A stretch of DNA of 37,583 bases. Origin: CAZMGD01 sp964565705. GTDB taxonomy: Bacteria; Actinomycetota; Acidimicrobiia; Acidimicrobiales; Ilumatobacteraceae. The translations under genes were made by a program, and so were the position numbers. Position 1 is the first letter of the stretch, and every line of letters starts with the position of its first letter. The notes beneath the pieces were generated by a model. The model was given only the letters and a program-made list of their open reading frames with translations. It made no database searches and was not told where the DNA came from. This document shows, one piece after another, positions 31,372-37,583 of the stretch. Location of the stretch: positions 1 through 37,583 of the forward strand of contig CAZMGD010000032.1 of the NCBI GenBank assembly GCA_964565705.1, read 5' to 3'.

Positions 31372-33624
31372 TCAGGTGGACGAGACGATGTGGGTGACCG
31401 GGAGGTCGAACGTGTGGGCGACGCGCCGCGGCAGGTCGAGGCGCAGCCACTTGGACACGTGGGCCGGCAGCGTCGAGACGACGATCTCGTCGAAGTGCTG
31501 CTCGCGCAGCACCGCGGCGATCGCCGCGAGCGGATCGGCGTCACCGACCTCGCCGTCGGCATCGCCCCCGGCTGCACGGATCGACTCCAGTTCGGTGGCC
31601 AGCCGCTGCGCCGCTGCCGCGCGCTCCTCCTGTTCGCTGGCCGGCTCGCCCTCGAGCGCGCGCAGCACGGAGCCATAGAAGTCGTGTGCCGGGGTCGCCG
31701 GGACGACGACGTAGAACGACGCCGGTCCGTCGGTGAGGCGCTCGCCGACGGCCCGGGTGAGCTCGTCGCTGGCCAGCGTCTGGTTGCCCACGATCAGGAT
31801 GTGGTGCACGATGCCCTCCTCTCGGATCCCGCCGGGCGATGACCGGCGGGCGTGGTGCAGGTTGCTCGATCGAACGTGGCGCCAACCGGGTTGCAGGGAC
31901 TCGTCCTCGAACGCCCGGCGGCGCGCGCTGAGCACGTCGGTGCGCGTGCACATCCCGATCAGCTTGCCGTCACGGATCACCGGCAGGTGGCCGATGCCTT
32001 CGTCGAGCAGCACCCGCAGGGCGGTCACGAGCGAGACCTCCGGCCCGACGCTGACCACGTCGGTGCTGGCGAAGGTCAGCGCCGGCTCGGTGTCCGCGGC
32101 CGGATCGAGGTCGATGAGGTCTTCGCGGGCGATGATCCCGAGGCACTCCGCGGCGTCATCGACGATCGGATACGCGCCATGGCCATGGCGGTTGATGCGT
32201 CGACGCGCGTCGCCCACCGTCGCCGCCGGCGTGAGCGTGTCCACCTCGGCGGTCATCACCTCGCCGACGGTGACCCGTTCGAGCACGTCGACCGCATAGT
32301 CCGACTGGACGCGCACGCCGCGTCGGGAGAGCTTCTCGGTCATCAGCGTCTCGTGCATCAAGGAGCGGCTGACGACCTCGGCGATCACGCTGGCGAGCAT
32401 CAGCGGCAGGATGATCTGGTAGTCGCGGGTCAGTTCGAACAGGAACACGATGGCTGCGAACGTCGCCCCGACCGAGGCCCCGAACGTGGCGGCCATGGCC
32501 ACGAGGGCGAATGCCCCGGGGGCGATCCCGGCGCCGGGCGCGACGTGCTCCACGGCGGTGCCGAAGAGGCTGCCAAAAGCGCCACTGATCAAGAGCAGCG
32601 GCGCCAACGTGCCGCCCGACGTCCCCGAGCCGAGCGCCAGCCACCAGGCGAGCAGCTTGGCGACGGCGAGGACGAGCAGCGCACCCGCGGCGATCCGCCC
32701 GAGGAGCACGTCGCTGATCACGTCGTAGCCGACGCCGAGCGCGCGCGGTTCGAACAGCCCGACGATGCCGAACAGGAACGCGCCGATCAGCGGATGCCAC
32801 GTCTCGGAGACGGGCAGCCCCCGGTACCAGGCCTCGACGATGAAGAGGCCCTTGGTGATCACGACGGCCAGCACCCCGGCGCCGACGCCGAGCACGGCGA
32901 AGTACGGCAGCTTGTCGAGCCCGTGATAGTCGTGCAGCGGCACGGCGAACAGCGGGCCGTCACCGAAGATCGCCGAGTGGACGCCGGCGGCGAGGGTGGA
33001 GGACACCACCAGCGGCACGAACGCCCGCGCCGACAGCTCGAACAGCAGCAGCTCGATGACGAGCACGACGGCGGCGAGCGGCGTGCCGAACGTGGCCGCC
33101 ATCCCGGCGGCGGCGCCGCTGCCCAGCAGGATCTTGCGCTCGGACGGCGACATCGGCAAGAGCTGGCCGAGCAGCGATCCGAGCGCGCCTCCGGTGACGA
33201 TGATCGGCCCCTCGGCACCGAAGGGCCCGCCGCCGCCGATGGCGACCGCGGCCGACAGCGGCTTGGCGACCGCCGTACGTGGCCGGATGCGGCTCTGGTT
33301 CGTGAGCACGGCGTCCATCGCCTCGGGGATGCCATGGCCACGGATCTCCGGCGCCCAGCGCGCCAGCATGATCACGACCAGCGCGCTGAGCATCGGGACG
33401 ACGATCATCATCGGGGAGCGCGGCAGGTCGGCGAAGCTCGGCAGCTCCCAACCCACACGGTGGAACCAGGCGAGGTTCGTCAGCAGGGCGATGAGGCGGA
33501 TGAGGACGAACGCAGCGACGCCGCCCAGCAGCCCGATGACCGTGGCCGCCGCGGACAAGACGACCAGCCGGCGCGCCGGGGTTCGTCCTGGAGTGTGGAC
33601 ACCTCGGGCGCTCGCTAGCGACAT
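31372..33624 (-). CDS. ClC chloride channel/antiporter with CBS pair and C-terminal Usp-like domain
   Basis: A 750-residue protein. The ClC membrane domain (about 20-420) has GHGIPEA (96-102), GGGGPFGAEGP (130-140, carrying the gating-type Glu) and GSGTSGGTLAPLL. A CBS-domain pair follows at about 447-565. A third domain (about 604-750), HHILIVGNQTLASDE to FDEIVVSTLPAHVSKWL, resembles a universal-stress nucleotide-binding fold. The start is ATG 33624, because AGGAGGGG lies 3-10 bases before it; an ATG at 33651 is upstream of that site. It is divergent from a second ClC gene across a palindromic operator. Confidence 0.9.
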   Translation of the reverse strand: MSLASARGVHTPGRTPARRLVVLSAAATVIGLLGGVAAFVLIRLIALLTNLAWFHRVGWELPSFADLPRSPMMIVVPMLSALVVIMLARWAPEIRGHGIPEAMDAVLTNQSRIRPRTAVAKPLSAAVAIGGGGPFGAEGPIIVTGGALGSLLGQLLPMSPSERKILLGSGAAAGMAATFGTPLAAVVLVIELLLFELSARAFVPLVVSSTLAAGVHSAIFGDGPLFAVPLHDYHGLDKLPYFAVLGVGAGVLAVVITKGLFIVEAWYRGLPVSETWHPLIGAFLFGIVGLFEPRALGVGYDVISDVLLGRIAAGALLVLAVAKLLAWWLALGSGTSGGTLAPLLLISGAFGSLFGTAVEHVAPGAGIAPGAFALVAMAATFGASVGATFAAIVFLFELTRDYQIILPLMLASVIAEVVSRSLMHETLMTEKLSRRGVRVQSDYAVDVLERVTVGEVMTAEVDTLTPAATVGDARRRINRHGHGAYPIVDDAAECLGIIAREDLIDLDPAADTEPALTFASTDVVSVGPEVSLVTALRVLLDEGIGHLPVIRDGKLIGMCTRTDVLSARRRAFEDESLQPGWRHVRSSNLHHARRSSPGGIREEGIVHHILIVGNQTLASDELTRAVGERLTDGPASFYVVVPATPAHDFYGSVLRALEGEPASEQEERAAAAQRLATELESIRAAGGDADGEVGDADPLAAIAAVLREQHFDEIVVSTLPAHVSKWLRLDLPRRVAHTFDLPVTHIVSST

Positions 33625-33634
33625 CGTCCCCTCC

Positions 33635-33675
33635 TGTCGCGACAAATACATCGTATCACGACTATCGTGTCACGA
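33635..33675. promoter_or_regulatory. Tandem palindromic operator between the two ClC genes
   Basis: TCGTATCACGA (33651-33661) and TCGTGTCACGA (33665-33675) are two near-identical 11-bp palindromes spaced 14 bases apart; the second is perfect (TCGTG-T-CACGA). A further perfect palindrome TGTCGCGACA lies at 33635-33644. They cover the gap between the divergent ClC starts, with the second overlapping the plus-strand gene start. The MarR protein encoded downstream of the second ClC gene is the likely binder. Confidence 0.6.
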
Positions 33676-34950
33676 GTGAAGGAACCCCGCGTGCGCAGCG
33701 TCCTCGACAGTCCGACGAACCGCATGTTCGGCATCGTGATCGGCGCCGGGATCGTCGGCGGCGTCATCGGCGCGGTGTACCTCGCCGTGCTGCACGTCCT
33801 GCAGCGCGGGCTGTGGCCGACCCACTCGGGCCTGGTCGTCCACGGCGTGATCCTCGTCGCTGTCGGTGTCGCTGTCGCATTGATCAGCCGGCTGATGGGC
33901 AGCTCGGGCGACGTCGAGCTCCTGGTCGACAACATCCATGTGTCCGGCGGCGCCGAGGACCTGCGCCGGCTGCCGTCGCTGATCCCGATCTCGCTGCTGT
34001 GCGTCGCCGCCGGCGGCGCGCTCGGCCCGGAGGCGCCGCTCGTGCAGACCAGCGGTACGGTCGGGTCGTGGCTCGGGAGACGGGCTGGGCTCGACGCCGT
34101 CGGGCTGCGCGTCGTCACGATCACCGGGATGGCCGCGGCGTTCACGGTCCTGTTCGGAGCGCCGCTCGGTGCTGCCGTGTTCGCCCTCGAGATCCTCCAC
34201 CGGCGGGGGCTGGAGTACTACGAGGCACTGATGCCGGCGGTGCTCGGTTCGCTGTCGGGGTACGCGGTGTACGTGCTCGTCACCGGCATGGGCCTGGCGC
34301 CGATCTGGGAGTTCCCCGACGTCGGCGAGCTGCACGGCGTCGATCTGGCCTGGGCGGTGGCGTGCGGGGTCGTCGGGGCGGCCGTCGCGTTCGCCTTCAC
34401 CTACTTGAACCAGGGCCTGCGCGCCGCGGTCCGGCGTGTGCCGCCGGCGGCGCGACCGGCGTGCGGTGGTGTGGTCCTCGCCCTCCTGGCGTGGGTCTCG
34501 CCGTACGCCCTGACGTTCGGGGAGGATCAGCTCGGTCACATCGCCACCACCGACGTCGCGCTGCGCACGCTGTGCGTCGCCGCCGCCGCCAAGCTGCTCG
34601 GCTCGAGCGTGACGCTGTCATCGGGATGGAAGGGCGGGTTCATCATCCCGCTGTTCTTCATCGGCGCGTGTCTCGGCCAGGCCGGCCATCATGTGTTCCC
34701 CGGCACGAACGCCGTCGTGTTGATGGCCGCGCTGATGGCGGCGTGCAACGTCGGCGTCACCAAGACGCCGCTCGGTAGCGTGCTCGTCGTGACGGAGATG
34801 GCAGGCATGCTCCTGTTGCCGACCACGCTCATCGCCTCGGTCGTCGCCCTCCTGCTGACGTCGAACGTCGGCCTGATCGAGAGCCAGCGCCGGCGCACCG
34901 ACCCGGCACCCGTCAACGCTGCCCCCGGTCCAGAGCCGAACCGTGGCTGA
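33667..34950 (+). CDS. ClC-type chloride channel/antiporter
   Basis: A 427-residue ClC membrane protein without CBS domains. The selectivity motif is LGPEAPLVQTSG (119-130), with SGWKGGFIIPLFFIGA in the second half. About ten hydrophobic helices are visible. The GxGIP motif is not clearly present; the equivalent region reads VDNIHVSGG. GTG 33667 overlaps the operator palindrome; GTG 33676 or 33691 may be the real start, possibly leaderless. Its stop overlaps the MarR gene start by 8 bases. Whether it carries chloride or fluoride cannot be decided. Confidence 0.88.
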   Translation: MSRVKEPRVRSVLDSPTNRMFGIVIGAGIVGGVIGAVYLAVLHVLQRGLWPTHSGLVVHGVILVAVGVAVALISRLMGSSGDVELLVDNIHVSGGAEDLRRLPSLIPISLLCVAAGGALGPEAPLVQTSGTVGSWLGRRAGLDAVGLRVVTITGMAAAFTVLFGAPLGAAVFALEILHRRGLEYYEALMPAVLGSLSGYAVYVLVTGMGLAPIWEFPDVGELHGVDLAWAVACGVVGAAVAFAFTYLNQGLRAAVRRVPPAARPACGGVVLALLAWVSPYALTFGEDQLGHIATTDVALRTLCVAAAAKLLGSSVTLSSGWKGGFIIPLFFIGACLGQAGHHVFPGTNAVVLMAALMAACNVGVTKTPLGSVLVVTEMAGMLLLPTTLIASVVALLLTSNVGLIESQRRRTDPAPVNAAPGPEPNRG

Positions 34951-35368
34951 GCACCGGCCGGCCCGGCGCGCCGACCTCACCGGCGCCGAGTATCGGGTGC
35001 TCGCCCGGTTCCGCTTCGCCCTGCGCGTGTTCCTGCGCTTCTCCGAGGACGCGGCGCGCGAGGTCGGCGTGACGCCGAACCAACATCAGCTACTGCTCGC
35101 CATCCGCGGCTTCCCGACCGGCGACCCGTCGGTCACGGACCTCGCCGAGTGGCTGCAGCTCAAGCACCACTCGACCGTCGAGCTCGTCGACCGCGCCGCC
35201 GACGCCGGCCTGATCGCCCGACAGCCCGACCCCGACGACCGCCGCCGCCAGCGCTTGGTGCTCACCGCCCGCGGCAGCGACGTGCTCGCCTCGCTGTCCG
35301 ACGCACATCGCGAGGAGCTGCGCCGGTTCCGCGGCGAGATGTCAGACCTGCTCGACGAGCTCGACTGA
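34943..35368 (+). CDS. MarR-family transcriptional regulator
   Basis: A 141-residue winged-helix regulator. Helices with VTPNQHQLLLAIRGFP and SVTDLAEWLQLKHHSTVELV (recognition region) precede the wing LIARQPDPDDRRRQRLVLTARG, the MarR signature. C-terminal helices complete a dimer interface. The GTG start at 34943 lies in the end of the second ClC gene. It is probably an autoregulator of the divergent ClC locus through the palindromic operator at 33635-33675; its ligand is unknown. Confidence 0.9.
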   Translation: MAEHRPARRADLTGAEYRVLARFRFALRVFLRFSEDAAREVGVTPNQHQLLLAIRGFPTGDPSVTDLAEWLQLKHHSTVELVDRAADAGLIARQPDPDDRRRQRLVLTARGSDVLASLSDAHREELRRFRGEMSDLLDELD

Positions 35369-35386
35369 CGTTCCCTCGCTGCAAGC

Positions 35387-36655
35387 TCAGGCGCCGTGAC
35401 GGTGCACGACGACCTTGCGGATGCGCCGGCCCTCGACCGCTTCCACCACGAAGCGCCAGCCATCGAGCTCGACCTCTTCGCCGAGCTCGGGAACGTGCTC
35501 CAGCGTGCCGAACACGAACCCGGCGACCGTGTCCCACTCGTCGTCGGGGATCTGCACGCCGAGCAGCTCGTTGACGTCGGACACGTTGGCCCGACCGTCC
35601 ACCCGCCACGTGCCGTCGGGCAACGCCTCGACCTCGGCGGTCTCCTCGTCGAACTCGTCGACGATCTCGCCGACGAGCTCCTCGAGGCAGTCCTCCAGCG
35701 TGCACAACCCGACGATGTTGCCGTACTCGTCGGCGACGATGACGATGTGGAACTTCTGGGCCTGCATCTCTCGCATCAGCCGGGCGACGGGTTTGTTCTC
35801 GGGGACGATCTGCACGGAGCGGCTGACGACCGTCACCAGCTCGGCACCACGCCCCCCGCGCTCCGCGCGCACGAGATCCTTCGTGTAGGCGAGGCCGACG
35901 ACGTCACCGTGATCGCCGTTGCCCATCACCGGCACCCGCGAGAAGCCGTGCTCGATCGCCCGGTCGAGCGCGGCAGACACGGTCATCTCGGGCTCGACCA
36001 TCACCATGTCGGGTCGGGGAACCATGATCTCGCGCACGACGGTGTCGCCGAACTCGATGATCGACTCGATCAGCTCCCGCTCCTCGTGTTCGATCACCTC
36101 GTCGTCGGCGGCGGCCTCGACGATCCCGAGCAGCTCCTGCTCGCTGACGAAGGGGCCCTTCTCCAGGCCCTTGCCCTTGACGATCACGTTGGTCAGCCGG
36201 ATCAGCCCGCCGGAGACCAGGCGCAGCGGATAGAACCTGACGAGCGCCGACACCGGGCGGGCGACCAGCATCGCCGCCTTCTCCGGCCAGATCACGGCGT
36301 AGGTCTTCGGCACCGACTCGGCGAGCACGAAGAACACGATCACGTTGAGGACCACGCCGATCACGACGCCGGCAGGTCCGAACAACCTGCCGGCCACGAG
36401 CCCGGTCAGCGTGGCCTGCAGCGTCTGGCAGACGTTGACGCTGAGCAACAGCGAGTTGACCCACACCTCGGGCTTCTCGACCAGGCGGGTGAGCGCCTTG
36501 GCCGACTTCGATCCCCGCTGGGAGATGACCTGAGCCCGTGTCGGCGAGATGCGCGAGAGGCCCATCTCCGCGACCGCGAGCATCGCCAGGATGATCAGCA
36601 GCACGAAGATCGCCACCAGCATCGCGGCGTCGGCGCCGCTGAACGCGGCGATCAC
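35387..36655 (-). CDS. CNNM/CorC-type membrane protein with CBS pair (HlyC/CorC family)
   Basis: A 422-residue protein. An N-terminal DUF21 membrane domain (about 5-150) has FVLAESVPKTYAV. A cytoplasmic CBS pair follows (about 205-320), with the linker IESIIEFGDTVVREIMVPRPDM typical of the family. A C-terminal CorC/HlyC transporter-associated domain (about 335-420) contains DGRANVSDVNELLGVQIP. Such proteins are linked to magnesium and cobalt efflux or homeostasis. The GTG start at 36655 overlaps the ybeY stop by 4 bases. It is convergent with MarR. Confidence 0.9.
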   Translation of the reverse strand: MIAAFSGADAAMLVAIFVLLIILAMLAVAEMGLSRISPTRAQVISQRGSKSAKALTRLVEKPEVWVNSLLLSVNVCQTLQATLTGLVAGRLFGPAGVVIGVVLNVIVFFVLAESVPKTYAVIWPEKAAMLVARPVSALVRFYPLRLVSGGLIRLTNVIVKGKGLEKGPFVSEQELLGIVEAAADDEVIEHEERELIESIIEFGDTVVREIMVPRPDMVMVEPEMTVSAALDRAIEHGFSRVPVMGNGDHGDVVGLAYTKDLVRAERGGRGAELVTVVSRSVQIVPENKPVARLMREMQAQKFHIVIVADEYGNIVGLCTLEDCLEELVGEIVDEFDEETAEVEALPDGTWRVDGRANVSDVNELLGVQIPDDEWDTVAGFVFGTLEHVPELGEEVELDGWRFVVEAVEGRRIRKVVVHRHGA

Positions 36656-37287
36656 GCCGTCTCATCCGGATCGTCGGGATGGCTGTGGCGGAACGCAGCC
36701 GGCGCCGGGCCGTCCCAGTGGTGGGCTTCGAGCAGCTCACGCTCGAGCGCGCGCATCCGCTCTGTCTCCTCGGACTCGGCATGATCGTGACCGAGAACGT
36801 GCAGGATCCCGTGCACCAGCAGCAGGGCCAGCTCGTCGTCGAGGTTGCCGGCATGGCTGGACGCCTGGCCGAGCGCGACCTCGGGGCAGATCACGATGTC
36901 ACCGAGCAGGAGCGGCATGTCGTCGACGTCGACGGGCGCCCGATCCGGGGCCCGGCTGGGCCCGCGCGCGTCGGCCAGCACGTCGATCATCGTCACGTCG
37001 TCGAGGTGGGAGTCCACGTCGATCGGGAACGACAGCACGTCGGTCGGGCCGCTGCCTCCGAGGAACTCACGGTTCAGGTCGGCGATCTCGTCGGTGCCGA
37101 CGTACATCACCGACAGCTCGGCGAGACCGCGCACGCCGAGCGTGTGCAGGCACCGTTGGGCCAACCGCTGCCAGCGGGCGAGGTCGACGGCGACGGCCGA
37201 CTGCTCGTCGGCGACGAACACCTGGGGCTCGCCGTCTCCGCCCACGAGGCGGCGCTTGGCGAGCCGGGGTCTCGACCCCTCAGCCAC
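36652..37287 (-). CDS. ybeY: Endoribonuclease YbeY with a long internal insertion
   Basis: rRNA maturation and ribosome quality control RNase. It is 211 residues from GTG 37287, preceded by GGGAG with a 7-base spacer. The zinc motif is HGILHVLGHDH (159-169), giving His159, His163 and His169. LNREFLGGSGPTDVLSFPID is the usual substrate-groove stretch. Between about 91 and 126 there is an Asp/Pro-rich insertion absent from most YbeY proteins, which explains a length above the usual 150-180. The start overlaps the phoH end by 8 bases; corC follows with a 4-base overlap. Confidence 0.93.
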   Translation of the reverse strand: MAEGSRPRLAKRRLVGGDGEPQVFVADEQSAVAVDLARWQRLAQRCLHTLGVRGLAELSVMYVGTDEIADLNREFLGGSGPTDVLSFPIDVDSHLDDVTMIDVLADARGPSRAPDRAPVDVDDMPLLLGDIVICPEVALGQASSHAGNLDDELALLLVHGILHVLGHDHAESEETERMRALERELLEAHHWDGPAPAAFRHSHPDDPDETA

Positions 37288-37583
37288 GGTGACGCTCCCG
37301 CACCGTCCGCGGGCGGCGGGTTCCCGGCGCCGGGCCGTCGGCGGCATCGCGCTCGTACGCGTTGACGATGTCGGCGACGATGCGGTGGCGCACGACGTCA
37401 CGGGCACTGAGGTGGATGAAGCCGAGACCCTCGATGCCGCTCAGCACCCGCTCGAGGCCGATCAGTCCGCTGCGACCGTTCTGCACGTCGACCTGGGTCG
37501 TGTCGCCGGTGACGACGACCTTGGAGCCGAACCCGATCCGGGTCAGGAACATCTTCATCTGCTCGGGGGTCGCGTTCTGTGCC
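37280..37583 (-). CDS. phoH: PhoH-family ATPase, C-terminal part (cut by window edge)
   Basis: The C-terminal approximately 100 residues of a PhoH-like P-loop protein. AQNATPEQMKMFLTRIGFGS and VVTGDTTQVDVQNGRSGL are hallmarks of the family's later motifs. DVVRHRIVADIVNAYE is the usual end, followed by a basic tail. The N-terminal part with Walker A lies outside the window. The order phoH-ybeY-corC with short overlaps is a widely conserved operon. Confidence 0.93.
   Translation of the reverse strand, partial: AQNATPEQMKMFLTRIGFGSKVVVTGDTTQVDVQNGRSGLIGLERVLSGIEGLGFIHLSARDVVRHRIVADIVNAYERDAADGPAPGTRRPRTVRERHRG

Noticed and set aside
33651..33675. Start of a short CRISPR-like array from the repeated TCGTRTCACGA
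   Set aside because: Only two units with a 3-base gap, and both are palindromic; this is an operator form, not repeat-spacer structure.

Overview
The window is GC-rich, densely packed bacterial chromosome of actinobacterial type. The evidence is many GTG starts, repeated 4-base GTGA/ATGA stop-start overlaps, DUF2510 and DUF4190 proteins, an MtrA/MtrB/LpqB-like signalling set and a menaquinone pathway. An uncultured or marine member of Acidimicrobiia is my best guess, but that is inference. No rRNA, tRNA, CRISPR array, insertion sequence or prophage was recognised. Genes fill almost all of the sequence and no gene-free stretch exceeds about 220 bases.

Layout. Positions 1-4422 (minus strand) hold a tightly overlapping operon read ABM monooxygenase, trpC, membrane alpha/beta hydrolase, CPBP protease, trpF, trpB (cut by the window edge). 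Positions 4491-6672 hold an HSL-type hydrolase and glyS. Positions 6888-8963 hold recO, a degenerate cis-prenyltransferase-like protein and, divergently, a cis-prenyltransferase (uppS). Positions 8991-12637 hold a DUF2510 membrane protein, a barstar-type immunity protein and a large toxin with a contractile-injection leader motif and a barnase-like C-terminus. Then come a DinG-type helicase, a divergent MtrA/MtrB-like pair with a GerMN lipoprotein, a broken cupredoxin gene, a small winged-helix-like protein, era and an acyl-CoA synthetase.

Positions 21082-30730 are dominated by menaquinone genes: menG, menF, menD, a menH candidate, menA and menE, interleaved with a DUF4190 protein, an amidase and an SDR oxidoreductase; menB and menC are not in the window. 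Positions 30774-35368 hold an HdeD-type membrane protein, two divergent ClC chloride channel/antiporter genes flanking a repeated palindromic operator, and a MarR regulator. The window ends with corC, ybeY and phoH (cut by the edge).

The most interesting signal is at 7614-8963. The divergent pair looks like a bacterial counterpart of the eukaryotic two-subunit cis-prenyltransferase (DHDDS/Rer2 with NgBR/Nus1). One protein keeps the catalytic Asp and pyrophosphate-binding motif but lacks the C-terminal RxG motif and the Mg-binding Glu. The other lacks the catalytic motif but keeps a C-terminal RFG and an NgBR-like FGP-D segment. Other notable signals are the eCIS-leader/barnase/barstar module, a family of long inverted repeats at three convergent gene ends, a cupredoxin gene broken by a third copy of a 5-bp repeat, and the ClC operator.
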